Notes under the pieces: model-generated
Told to the model about the DNA's origin: nothing
The model's database searches: none
The model's input: the letters and a program-made list of their open reading frames with translations, nothing else
Translations under genes and position numbers: made by a program
Part shown: positions 20,016 through 27,870 of the stretch, one piece after another
Layout: every line of letters starts with the position of its first letter
How positions within the stretch are numbered: the first letter of the stretch is position 1
DNA from: Bradyrhizobium sp. 149
GTDB taxonomy: Bacteria > Pseudomonadota > Alphaproteobacteria > Rhizobiales > Xanthobacteraceae
Assembly (NCBI RefSeq): GCF_023073915.1
Contig: NZ_JADPKK010000013.1
Span: forward strand, 682,001 to 746,000
Length of the DNA: 64,000 bases
Direction: 5' to 3'

Positions 20016-20852
20016 ATGTCGCACGATCCGCTGCTCACACGTCTGACATCCGCTTTCGCCGAGGTGCGGGGCGTCGCGGCCGTCGCACTCGGCGGCTCGC
20101 GTGCGCGCGGCAGCGGGCACGCCGCGTCCGATTATGACATCGGGCTGTATTTCAAAGCAGCGCTTCCGCTGGATACCGAACGCTTGCTGGCCGCCGCAAA
20201 GGAAATCGCCGACGATCCTGCCGTCACGGCGGTGACGAAGATCGGGGAATGGGGGCCGTGGATCATCGGAGGTGCCTGGCTGTCGGTTGGCGGACAAAAG
20301 GTCGACCTGCTCTATCGGAACGCCGACGCCGTCGAAGCCGTAATGGAATCCTGCCGGGCCGGCATCATCACCATGGACTACCAGCCCGGCCATCCACACG
20401 GCTTCTGCTCGGCGATCTGGATGGGCGAAATCGCCTATTGCCAACCACTGCACGATCCGCAAGACCTGATCCACCGGTTGAAATCGATCGCGCTGCCCTA
20501 CCCGCAACCGCTGCGGGATGCCCTGATCCGGAGCTTCCAGTGGGAAATCCTCTTCGGCATCGAGAATGCGGAGCTTGCGGTCGCACGGAACGAGCAGACC
20601 CATATCGCCGGATGCGTCTACCGGTCGCTGGCCTGCGTTGCGCAGATCGTGTTCGCGCTGAACGAGCGCTATCTCATCAACGAAAAGGGCGCGCTATTGG
20701 AAGCAGCGCGGTTGCCGCTGACAATTCCGCATCTGCACGAGCAGGCGGAGGAGATCTGGCGGCTGATCGGCAATGGCGCCCTCACGCCCGCTTGCGATAT
20801 CTTGCGTGAGATCGACTGGCAATTGAAGGCGCTGATGCAATCCCGCAGCTAG
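20016..20852 (+). CDS. Nucleotidyltransferase-domain protein
   Basis: A 278-residue protein with a polymerase-beta-like nucleotidyltransferase fold: VALGGSRARGSG and SDYDIGLYF carry the Gly-Ser and Asp-x-Asp metal motif (about residues 27-52). The C-terminal half is helical, as in DUF4037 or streptomycin adenylyltransferase-like proteins. The substrate is unknown; homologues modify small molecules, proteins or antibiotics. The ATG at 20016 lies 20 bases after the stop of the decarboxylase remnant. Confidence 0.82.
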   Translation: MSHDPLLTRLTSAFAEVRGVAAVALGGSRARGSGHAASDYDIGLYFKAALPLDTERLLAAAKEIADDPAVTAVTKIGEWGPWIIGGAWLSVGGQKVDLLYRNADAVEAVMESCRAGIITMDYQPGHPHGFCSAIWMGEIAYCQPLHDPQDLIHRLKSIALPYPQPLRDALIRSFQWEILFGIENAELAVARNEQTHIAGCVYRSLACVAQIVFALNERYLINEKGALLEAARLPLTIPHLHEQAEEIWRLIGNGALTPACDILREIDWQLKALMQSRS

Positions 20853-20864
20853 CAGCCGTGACGG

Positions 20865-21497
20865 TTACGCCGTCTTGTCCACCGAAGAGGACGTATCCGC
20901 CGGCGGATATTTCGTCACGGGCACCATGAACGACTTGCTGCCGACCTGGTAGATGATCTTGCCGTTCTGCCCGTCGTCAGTCGCGATCTGCGCCTGCCCG
21001 AACATGATGACGTTCTTGTAGACGGTGCCGGTGCCCTGACGGGTGACGCCGTCGGTGGTGACGCTGACCTGCGCTTCGTTGCCGTTGACAGCGAGCACCC
21101 TGAAGCTCGCGCTCTTGCCATTGTCACTGGAATAGCCGCCCCAGCTTCCCATCAGGCGGCTGTCGGAGGCCGGCGGTGCCTGCTTCTCGAGAGTCGCGGT
21201 CTGCTTGCCCGCGCCTGCGGATGACAACAGCACCAGACTCTTGCCGTCCTTGGTGCCGACCGTGACCGTGCCGAAGGTGAGAAGCGAACCGGCGACCTCG
21301 CCAAAACCGCGCTCCGTGCGCCCGTTATGGGTGTACTCGACCTGCGCCCGCGCACCGCGGATGTTCACGACCTTGAAGCTGACGGGCTGGTTGTTGCCCG
21401 CCCAATTGCCTTTCCACTCACCGAGCAGGGAGCTCTGGTGATACACCCGCTCGAGAGCGGGCGAAATCTGGCTGGTGCTCGATGTGACGATGGCCAT
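20865..21497 (-). CDS. Hypothetical protein with two tandem homologous domains
   Basis: A 210-residue protein with no signal peptide. It is an internal duplication: LLGEWKGNWAGNNQPVSFKV...GFGEVAGSLLTFGTVTVGTKDG (about 24-88) aligns with LMGSWGGYSSDNGKSASFRV...GTGTVYKNVIMFGQAQIATDDG (about 115-180). Each half looks like a small beta-rich fold starting from a Gly-x-Trp. I do not recognise the family. It converges with the nucleotidyltransferase gene. Confidence 0.7.
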   Translation of the reverse strand: MAIVTSSTSQISPALERVYHQSSLLGEWKGNWAGNNQPVSFKVVNIRGARAQVEYTHNGRTERGFGEVAGSLLTFGTVTVGTKDGKSLVLLSSAGAGKQTATLEKQAPPASDSRLMGSWGGYSSDNGKSASFRVLAVNGNEAQVSVTTDGVTRQGTGTVYKNVIMFGQAQIATDDGQNGKIIYQVGSKSFMVPVTKYPPADTSSSVDKTA

Positions 21498-21671
21498 TGG
21501 ATTGCTCGGCGGATCAGTCTGGCGGGCCCGCTTCGTTCGCGCCCCGACAGGAGCGTCAGAACATTATCCGGAAACAATTGGAACAGCCGATTAGGGCCCC
21601 GCAACAGTTAACGCGTGGTTAAAATTCCATCGGAGGCAAATAGGGCAAAAGGTCTCGTGCGGTGGCAGCGT

Positions 21672-22541
21672 TCAGCGACCCCAGCGGTCCGACCAGATCT
21701 TCTCGCCGATCATGCAGCTCACGCGCGGCTCCTTGTCCTTCTCCGCAACGCGCATCACGGGGCGCTCCGGCATACGGCCCGCAACCTCCATCAGGAGCTT
21801 GGTGCGGATGGCTTCCTTGAACTTGTCGCGATCCTTGATCGTGATGACGAAGGAACCGGGACCGCCGATGACGCAATCCTCATAGTAGAAGTCGAGATTG
21901 TCGATATCCATGGTCGAATAGGACGGCTCCTTGACCATGATCGGCAGGCCGTTGATGACGATGCCCTTCTCGATCGCTGCGTCGCGCGCAATCGTGACCG
22001 GAGTGCCATTGTTGTTGGGACCGTCGCCGGAAATGTCGATCACGCGGCGCAAGCCTCGATAGGGATCCTCATCAAACAGCGGCATCGCGAAAGTGATCGC
22101 GCCGGAGATCGAGGTGCGCGAGGCGCGCCGGATCGGCGTCTTCAAGATTTCGGCGGCGACGGCATCGGCGGTCTCCGGTCCGTCGATCAGGCGCCAGGGG
22201 ATGATGATCTTCTGGTCGGTCGAGGCGGCCCACTCGAAATAGGTCACGGCAATGCGGCCGTTCGGACCCAGCTTCAGCGCCTGCAGGAATTCCTTCGACT
22301 GGATCGCCTGCGCATAGCCTTCGCGCTGAATCGCGAGTTCGTCCATGTCCATGGAGTAGGACACGTCGACCGCGAGGATCAGCTCGACATCGACCGTCTG
22401 CGCGTCCCTGTCGGCTGCTTGCCGCTGCGGTTGAATTTTAGGCGACTCAAATTTGGGTCCTGGTGCCGCGATGCCCGCGACGTCCCCTCCGGCAAACATA
22501 CCGGTCACCAGCACAGCCCCGATCGAGAACAGCAAGCGCAT
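21672..22541 (-). CDS. DUF1194-type von Willebrand factor A-like protein, exported
   Basis: A 289-residue protein from an ATG with GGGAGG eight bases upstream. A signal peptide (about 1-26) is followed by a von Willebrand A-like domain with a near-canonical metal-binding motif DVSYSMD, then SGAITFAMPL and DISGDGPNNNG. DUF1194 proteins are widespread in rhizobia; their role is unknown but a protein-binding function is likely. A longer open frame upstream is non-coding. Nearby genes give no functional hint. Confidence 0.87.
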   Translation of the reverse strand: MRLLFSIGAVLVTGMFAGGDVAGIAAPGPKFESPKIQPQRQAADRDAQTVDVELILAVDVSYSMDMDELAIQREGYAQAIQSKEFLQALKLGPNGRIAVTYFEWAASTDQKIIIPWRLIDGPETADAVAAEILKTPIRRASRTSISGAITFAMPLFDEDPYRGLRRVIDISGDGPNNNGTPVTIARDAAIEKGIVINGLPIMVKEPSYSTMDIDNLDFYYEDCVIGGPGSFVITIKDRDKFKEAIRTKLLMEVAGRMPERPVMRVAEKDKEPRVSCMIGEKIWSDRWGR

Positions 22542-22834
22542 AAGCAGCCTCCCGTCGTATGACGCGATGGTGACATGCAATCCCCTTGCCGCAAAGGGAG
22601 AAGATCGCTTGCGCTTCACATTCCAGTTAGGGATTTGCGAGTCAGGAATCGCGAGTTTGCAATTTGCGCGCTTTACACAAAGCTGCCGCCATGTTGCCGT
22701 GCTCGCGCCGCTGGAACGGCGCGACTGGCGCCGCCATGCCGTCGCGCGCGGTGCGCTCCCGGAATGACGGGCCACTGGACAGAGCGCCCCGCCCACTTGT
22801 CCGGCGTGATTTCCATGCTAGGCTGGCCGCACAG

Positions 22835-22900
22835 ATGGGGATGGAGTCCCCCGACAACCGCCCGGCGGCCTGTGACCGTAGTGGGCTGATGACTCCTGCT
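22835..22900 (+). ncRNA. Fluoride riboswitch (crcB motif) aptamer
   Basis: The sequence fits the crcB-motif core: GGGGATGGAGTC, CCCCGACAACCGCCC and then GGGCTGATGACTCCTGC. The stems GGAGTC (22843-22848) with GACTCC (22891-22896) and GGGG (22837-22840) with CCCC (22849-22852) are perfect, and the GGGCTGATG signature is intact. Fluoride binding in this class turns genes on. The downstream genes include two CrcB fluoride channels, which supports the assignment strongly. Confidence 0.92.
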
Positions 22901-22950
22901 TGAGGTGGGGCAATCTTTGAGCCTCTGCCTTCGGCGGGAGCATGGACAAA

Positions 22951-22971
22951 CCCGCCGCTGGCGGGTTTTTT
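22951..22971 (+). terminator. Intrinsic terminator, riboswitch expression platform
   Basis: CCCGCC and GGCGGG form a 6-bp GC stem with a 3-base loop, followed by six T residues. It lies about 50 bases after the aptamer and before the first gene. An identical GGCGGG at 22933-22938 could pair with CCCGCC instead, giving a competing anti-terminator hairpin; this pairing is inferred. Confidence 0.88.
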
Positions 22972-22987
22972 GTTGCCTGGATGCGAA

Positions 22988-23021
22988 GGCCAAGGAGCGG
23001 GGCCAAGGAGAGGCCAAGGAG
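22988..23021 (+). repeat. Three direct repeats GGCCAAGGAG before the MFS start
   Basis: The 10-mer GGCCAAGGAG occurs at 22988, 23001 and 23012. Each contains a Shine-Dalgarno core AAGGAG; the last lies 11 bases before the GTG start at 23033. They may be tandem ribosome standby sites or a slippage product. Confidence 0.75.
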
Positions 23022-23032
23022 AAGTCCTGGAC

Positions 23033-24244
23033 GTGACGACGACCACACCTAACGCTGCGCGTGCGGGGCTGCCCAGGGGAATCTGGGTGCTCGGTTTTGT
23101 CTCGATGCTGATGGACGTCTCCTCCGAAATGATCCACGCGCTGCTGCCGGTCTATCTCGTCACCGTGCTCGGCGCCTCCACGCTCACCGTCGGCTTCATC
23201 GAGGGCATTGCGGAGGCGACCGCCTCGATCACGAAAATCTTCTCCGGCGCGTTGTCCGACTGGCTCGGCCGGCGCAAATTGCTCGCCGCGCTCGGCTACG
23301 GGCTGGCCGCGCTGACAAAACCGCTGTTCCCGCTTGCTCCCAGCGTCGGATGGCTGGTTGCCGCGCGCTTCATCGACCGCGTCGGCAAGGGCATTCGCGG
23401 CGCGCCGCGCGATGCGCTGATCGCCGATATCGCACCCATCGGCCTGCGCGGCGCGAGCTTCGGCTTGCGTCAGTCGCTCGACACCATCGGTGCGTTCCTC
23501 GGGCCGCTCCTGGCGATCGGCCTGATGTGGTGGACCGCGGACAATTTTACGGCGGTGTTCTGGGTGGCCGTGCTGCCGGGGTTCCTGTCGTTCGCACTGA
23601 TTGCATTTGCTGTGAGCGAGCCGGAGCCGGATCCAGGCCGGGAGCCGCCAAGGAATCCGCTGAACACCGCCGCGATGCGGCAGCTTGGATCCTTATACTG
23701 GCGCGTCGTCGCAGTCGGCGTCGTCTTTACGCTGGCGCGCTTCAGCGAGGCCTTCCTGATCCTGCGCGCGCAGAACATCGGGCTCAATGCGATGTGGGTG
23801 CCGGCCGTGCTGGTGCTGATGAACATCGCCTATGCGTTGTCGGCTTATCCCGCCGGCGTGCTCTCGGACCGGATCAACCGCACCGGCCTGCTCGCGCTCG
23901 GGCTCGTCTTCCTCGCCGGCGCCGATCTCGCGCTGGCGCTGCTGCCAAGCCTTGGCGGCCTCGCCCTGGGCGTCGTGCTGTGGGGACTGCATATGGGATT
24001 GACGCAGGGCCTGCTCTCGGCCCTCGTCGCCGACGCCGCGCCACCGAGCTTGCGCGGCACCGCGTTCGGCTATTTCAACCTGTTCACCGGCCTTGCCTTG
24101 CTGGCCGCGAGCGTGATCGCGGGCGCGCTGTGGGATACCTATGGTCCAGCCGGCACGTTCCTGGCCGGACTGGGCTTCGCGCTGGTCGCGCTCGTGGGGC
24201 TGTTCGCCGTCGGCAACGGGCTGGCAACGGAGGAGAAACGATGA
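23033..24244 (+). CDS. MFS transporter in the fluoride-responsive operon
   Basis: A 403-residue, 12-helix membrane carrier from a GTG at 23033; an ATG at 22970 lies inside the terminator hairpin and is unlikely. Motifs include the A-loop GALSDWLGRRK and RVGKGIRGAPRDALI. MFS carriers are among genes known to follow fluoride riboswitches, though their exact role is not settled. The stop at 24242-24244 shares bases with an ATG, and the first crcB begins 16 bases later, so these genes are translated together. Likely function: export of fluoride or relief of a fluoride-caused imbalance (inference). Confidence 0.88.
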   Translation: MTTTTPNAARAGLPRGIWVLGFVSMLMDVSSEMIHALLPVYLVTVLGASTLTVGFIEGIAEATASITKIFSGALSDWLGRRKLLAALGYGLAALTKPLFPLAPSVGWLVAARFIDRVGKGIRGAPRDALIADIAPIGLRGASFGLRQSLDTIGAFLGPLLAIGLMWWTADNFTAVFWVAVLPGFLSFALIAFAVSEPEPDPGREPPRNPLNTAAMRQLGSLYWRVVAVGVVFTLARFSEAFLILRAQNIGLNAMWVPAVLVLMNIAYALSAYPAGVLSDRINRTGLLALGLVFLAGADLALALLPSLGGLALGVVLWGLHMGLTQGLLSALVADAAPPSLRGTAFGYFNLFTGLALLAASVIAGALWDTYGPAGTFLAGLGFALVALVGLFAVGNGLATEEKR

Positions 24245-24260
24245 CGGGGGGCTATTCGTC

Positions 24261-24650
24261 GTGCTGAGCGGGGTGCTTGCGATCATGATCGGCAGCGTGC
24301 TGGGCGGCTGTGCGCGCTATTTCATCTCCGGCGCGATCGCGCGTCGGCTGGGCGAGACGTTTCCGTGGGGCACCATGACCATCAACGTCACCGGCGCCTT
24401 CCTGATCGGCATTTTTGGCGCACTGGCGACCCACCCCGGCTCGGCCTTCGCAGCGCCCAATCCGTGGCTGTTCGCGGTGACCGGCTTTCTCGGCTGCTAC
24501 ACCACCGTGTCCTCGTTCAGCCTGCAAACGCTGACGCTGGCACGTAGCGGCGAGCCGATGCACGCGCTCGGCAACGTCGTGTTCTCGGTCGGGCTGTGCC
24601 TCGCGGCCGTAAGTTGCGGCTTCCTCCTCGCCGACACTCTGGGAGGCTAG
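24261..24650 (+). CDS. crcB: Fluoride channel CrcB/Fluc, first copy
   Basis: This 129-residue protein has four predicted transmembrane helices and the CrcB signatures GGCARYFISG, NVTGAFLIGIFG and GFLGCYTTVSSFS. Fluc proteins form dimeric F- channels that lower cytoplasmic fluoride; paired genes commonly make heterodimers. The GTG at 24261 is chosen because it begins just before the first helix and has a GGGGGG tract upstream. It follows the MFS gene closely and is 6 bases from the second crcB. Its TTVSSFS differs from the usual TTFSTFS motif. Confidence 0.94.
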   Translation: MLSGVLAIMIGSVLGGCARYFISGAIARRLGETFPWGTMTINVTGAFLIGIFGALATHPGSAFAAPNPWLFAVTGFLGCYTTVSSFSLQTLTLARSGEPMHALGNVVFSVGLCLAAVSCGFLLADTLGG

Positions 24651-24656
24651 AGGCAG

Positions 24657-25085
24657 ATGAAGTCCCCCTCCTCCGCCGATCGCTGGCGCACCGCGACGCT
24701 CTATGCCTGGGTTGCGGCCGGCAGCACCGTCGGCGGGCTGACGCGCTACCTTGTCGGGCTTGCGCTCGACACCGGGCCCGGCTTTCCCGTCGCGACGCTG
24801 TTCATCAACGCCACGGGCTCGCTGATCATCGGCTTCTACGCGACGCTGACGGGCCCCGACGGCCGCGTCCTGGCGCGGCCCGAGCACCGGCAGTTCGTCA
24901 TGACCGGGTTCTGCGGCGGCTACACCACGTTCTCGGCCTTCAGCCTGGAGATCTTCCGCCTGTTGCACGGTGGCATGAGATATACGGCGCTCGCCTATAT
25001 CGCGGCATCCGTTATTTGCTGGCTGGTGTCGGTGTGGGCAGGCCATATGATGGCCAGCCGCATCAACCGCTTGACAAGGAGCTGA
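24657..25085 (+). CDS. crcB: Fluoride channel CrcB/Fluc, second copy
   Basis: A 142-residue four-helix protein with GGLTRYLVG, NATGSLIIGFYA and the standard GFCGGYTTFSAFS motif containing the pore-lining Phe/Thr/Ser positions. It starts 6 bases after the first copy and likely pairs with it as an antiparallel heterodimeric Fluc channel in the inner membrane. It is the third gene of the riboswitch-controlled operon, with the DUF190 gene 2 bases downstream. Confidence 0.95.
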   Translation: MKSPSSADRWRTATLYAWVAAGSTVGGLTRYLVGLALDTGPGFPVATLFINATGSLIIGFYATLTGPDGRVLARPEHRQFVMTGFCGGYTTFSAFSLEIFRLLHGGMRYTALAYIAASVICWLVSVWAGHMMASRINRLTRS

Positions 25086-25087
25086 CC

Positions 25088-25429
25088 ATGCAAATCCCCA
25101 ATCAGGCAGTTTCGCTCCGGATCTTCATCGGCGAGAGCGACCATTTCGACGGCAAGCCACTCTATGAAGCGATCGTGATGACGGCGCGCGAGCGGCATCT
25201 GGCCGGCGCCACCGTGCTGCGCGGCCCGATGGGCTTCGGCAAGTCGAGCCGGCTGCACACTTCGAAAATTCTGCGGCTCTCGGAAGACCTGCCGCTGCTG
25301 ATCGAGGTCGTCGACAGCGAGGCCAACATCAATGCATTCCTGCCCATCCTGGACGGCATGATGTCGAGCGGCCTGATCACCTTGGAGAAGGTGCAGGTCC
25401 TGCAATATGGTGAGAAGGCCGCGCGCTGA
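25088..25429 (+). CDS. DUF190 family protein (PII-like)
   Basis: A 113-residue soluble protein with the DUF190 pattern RIFIGESDHFDGKPLYEAIV, RGPMGFGKSS and LPLLIEVVDS. DUF190 proteins resemble PII signalling proteins in fold and often follow crcB. A role as a sensor or regulator of the channel pair is likely but unproven. The ATG at 25088 follows the second crcB stop by 2 bases; a longer frame upstream overlaps crcB and is not coding. Confidence 0.9.
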   Translation: MQIPNQAVSLRIFIGESDHFDGKPLYEAIVMTARERHLAGATVLRGPMGFGKSSRLHTSKILRLSEDLPLLIEVVDSEANINAFLPILDGMMSSGLITLEKVQVLQYGEKAAR

Positions 25430-25472
25430 ACGCTCCGGCAGGAACCCGAGCCCGCCGTTTCCGGGAGGCGGA

Positions 25473-25778
25473 ATGAACGACACCGTCATCAAGCCGAAAA
25501 CCAGGACCAAGTCCAAGGTCGAGCGCCCGAAGCTGCACAAGGTCATCCTGATCAACGACGACTTCACGCCGCGCGAATTCGTCACGATGATCCTCAAGGC
25601 CGAATTCCGCATGACCGAGGATCAGGCCTACAAGGTGATGATCACCGCCCACAAGCTCGGCGCCTGCGTGGTCGCCGTGTTCACCAAGGACGTCGCAGAG
25701 ACCAAGGCCACCCGCGCCACCGACGCCGGCCGCACCAAGGGCTATCCGCTGCTGTTCACGACGGAGCCGGAGGAGTAG
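25473..25778 (+). CDS. clpS: ATP-dependent Clp protease adaptor ClpS
   Basis: A 101-residue adaptor with the ClpS fold signature KVILINDDFTPREFVTMIL, TAHKLGACVVAVFTKDVAET and a Lys/Thr-rich N-terminal tail. ClpS delivers N-end-rule substrates to ClpAP. The ATG at 25473 has GGAGG four to eight bases upstream. clpA is not in the window. It lies 43 bases after the fluoride operon, and whether it shares that transcript is unknown. Confidence 0.96.
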   Translation: MNDTVIKPKTRTKSKVERPKLHKVILINDDFTPREFVTMILKAEFRMTEDQAYKVMITAHKLGACVVAVFTKDVAETKATRATDAGRTKGYPLLFTTEPEE

Positions 25779-25981
25779 TGGTGCCGATCGGGCTCGATCG
25801 CGCGCAACGCCCAAGCCTCGGCCGGATTGGTGTTTTGGCAACTCTTTCGACTTCAAATCCGCTCTGCCGAATAATGTATCTATCGGCCGTCAACAGGCGC
25901 ATGCTGAGCCATCACCGGCTCGCCACGGCATCCATCGGTGACTGAGAGTTCTTTGCGCTCCCGCCCAATGCGGAGCGTCCC

Positions 25982-26176
25982 ATGCAAAACACCACCAAGA
26001 AGACCATCCCGCTAAGCAATCGCCTTGCCCAATTGGCAGCCGAGGCCCGCCGGCGCGCAGAGATAGCCCCGCCCGGGGTTCAGCGAGAATCGCTGCTCAA
26101 AGCGGCGCGATTGAGCGAAACCGCGTCGCACATTCATGATTGGATAAGCCTGCCTGGCCCCAAAACACCGAGGTAG
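25982..26176 (+). CDS. Small hypothetical protein, 64 aa
   Basis: A 64-residue hydrophilic protein (NRLAQLAAEARRRAEIAPPG..., LLKAARLSETASHIHDWI) with a helical pattern and no signal peptide. It resembles small conserved rhizobial proteins of unknown function. A GGAGCGTCCC sequence precedes the ATG. It stands alone between clpS and the AT-rich palindrome. Confidence 0.6.
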   Translation: MQNTTKKTIPLSNRLAQLAAEARRRAEIAPPGVQRESLLKAARLSETASHIHDWISLPGPKTPR

Positions 26177-26272
26177 TGGCAAGCCAACCTGGTCGCGGCC
26201 TCTTCTCATCGAGCGACGATCCGGGCCGAGGCGGCATTCGCCTGCAAATCGCACTTCAAATATAAGTTGCAG

Positions 26273-26294
26273 AAAATGAACTATATTTCATTTT
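26273..26294. promoter_or_regulatory. AT-rich palindrome, possible operator
   Basis: AAAATGAA and TTCATTTT form a perfect 8-bp inverted repeat around CTATAT, in a local AT-rich island of this GC-rich DNA. Just upstream lies a CTGCAA/TTGCAG pair (26242-26247 and 26267-26272). It lies about 60 bases before the small exported-protein gene and may bind a regulator of that gene. Confidence 0.5.
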
Positions 26295-26354
26295 GGTTGT
26301 TGTAACAGCGTCCCCCAAATGAAGCGGGGCGGTCAACAGCCAAAGCAGCCCCAA

Positions 26355-26606
26355 ATGATGAAATCTCTTATCGCGTTCGCGATGTTCGCGCTCCTCGGAG
26401 TGTCCGTAATGGTGTTGCCCGGCTTCGCTCCGCAAGTGAAAGCGCGCGAACCCGTTGCTTTGGCGAAGGCGGACCGGCTGGCGAGCCATACGGTGGTCAG
26501 GAATTGCCTGGGCCAAGTCTGGCCGGACTTCGAAGCATCGTGCCTGCGCAGAGCTGAATCCGATGTCAGGGTTCATGAAGCTCGTTTGGTTACGGCGCGC
26601 CGCTAG
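26355..26606 (+). CDS. Small exported hypothetical protein
   Basis: An 83-residue protein from the ATG at 26355 (MMKSLIAFAMFALLGVSVMV), with a signal peptide (about 1-27) and a mature part containing two cysteines (NCLGQVWPDFEASCLRR), likely to form a disulfide in the periplasm. An upstream ATG at 26319 would add 12 hydrophilic residues. The N-C-x10-C pattern is common in short rhizobial exported proteins of unknown role. Confidence 0.65.
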   Translation: MMKSLIAFAMFALLGVSVMVLPGFAPQVKAREPVALAKADRLASHTVVRNCLGQVWPDFEASCLRRAESDVRVHEARLVTARR

Positions 26607-26666
26607 ACAACAATCGCAAAGCGCCGGCCGAGCTTGTCGGACGATCCAGGAAAGTGTCGTGCACAG

Positions 26667-27836
26667 ATGTCAACAACTCCAACCTCCTTGCCGAATGTTC
26701 TCGTCGTCGAAGACGAGATGATCCTGCGCATGCGCGCGGTCGATATCGTGGAGGATGCAGGCTTCTGCCCTGTGCAGGCCGTCAACGCCGACGAAGCCAT
26801 CGCGATCCTCGAGTCGCGGTCGGACATCTCGCTTCTGTTCAGCGACATCCAGATGCCCGGGACCATGGACGGCTTGAAGCTGGCCCATGCGGTGCACGAT
26901 CGCTGGCCTGCCATCAAGATCGTGCTGGTTTCCGGTCAGGTAAAGCCGGCTGAAAACGAAACGCCAGCGGACAGCCGCTTCTTTCGCAAGCCGCTCGCCG
27001 TCGACGAAATGATCTCGCAGTTGCAGACGATGATCGGAGCGGGCGCGCTAAAAATCCTTCCGACCACAACGACGGATCCCGGGGACAACCTTGAGGTTGC
27101 TCGATCGCCACAGGAATCGGTTCTGGTAGCGGAGAACGACAATCTGCGGCTGTTGCTGGAACAGGCCGACACCGACGCCAAGGTCCTGCTCGCTCAAGCC
27201 GGCATCGAAGCCCACGAACGCGAGGCTGCCGACAAGTTGCAAAAGCTCATCCTCGGAGAGCTGCATCATCGCATCAAGAATACGCTTGCGACGGTGAGCG
27301 CAATCGCAGCCCAGAGCTTCCGGGCCGCAGTCAATCTCGAGCAAGGCCAAAAAGCCATGGATGGCCGGTTGCTGGCGCTGGGGCGGGCCCACGACCTGTT
27401 GATACAGGTCAGCTGGTCAAATGCGAGCCTCACTCATACCCTGAGCGGCGCCACCGATCCTTTTGACAGTCAGGGGGGCCGACGATTCCATTTCAATGGC
27501 CCGGACCTCAGGATCACATCCGGTGCCGTGATAGCGCTCGCCATGACGTTCAACGAGCTCTGCACCAACACGACGAAGTTCGGCGCGCTGTCCAGTTCCT
27601 CCGGCCATGTCGAGATCGCATGGACGGTAGACGAGATCGAGCAAAGGCTGCACCTGAAGTGGAGCGAAAGCGGCGGCCCCGTGGTGGCGCCGCCGGCGCG
27701 ACGAAGCTACGGCACCCGGATGATCGAGTCGCTCGGCCAGCAACTGAACGGGCAGGTGCGGCTGGCCTATGAACCGTCCGGATTTGTCTATCAGCTGGAT
27801 GTACCGCTGAGGTCGGTGATGGCGTCGAACGCCTGA
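26667..27836 (+). CDS. Receiver-HWE histidine kinase hybrid
   Basis: A 389-residue cytoplasmic protein from the ATG at 26667. An N-terminal receiver domain (about 10-125; LVVEDEMILRMRAV, FSDIQMP with the phospho-acceptor Asp, and a conserved Lys in FFRKPL) is followed by a short coil (about 155-190) and an HWE-type kinase domain whose dimerisation box ELHHRIKNTLATVSAIAAQS carries the phospho-His. The ATP domain shows MTFNELCTNTTKFGALS and a W-x-E motif (LKWSESGG). Receiver-first order suggests it is itself activated by phosphorylation. No partner regulator is adjacent. It converges with the adenylate cyclase gene. Confidence 0.9.
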   Translation: MSTTPTSLPNVLVVEDEMILRMRAVDIVEDAGFCPVQAVNADEAIAILESRSDISLLFSDIQMPGTMDGLKLAHAVHDRWPAIKIVLVSGQVKPAENETPADSRFFRKPLAVDEMISQLQTMIGAGALKILPTTTTDPGDNLEVARSPQESVLVAENDNLRLLLEQADTDAKVLLAQAGIEAHEREAADKLQKLILGELHHRIKNTLATVSAIAAQSFRAAVNLEQGQKAMDGRLLALGRAHDLLIQVSWSNASLTHTLSGATDPFDSQGGRRFHFNGPDLRITSGAVIALAMTFNELCTNTTKFGALSSSSGHVEIAWTVDEIEQRLHLKWSESGGPVVAPPARRSYGTRMIESLGQQLNGQVRLAYEPSGFVYQLDVPLRSVMASNA

Positions 27837-27870
27837 ATTCTGCTTACCGGCTTGGCGGCGGCGGACGACC

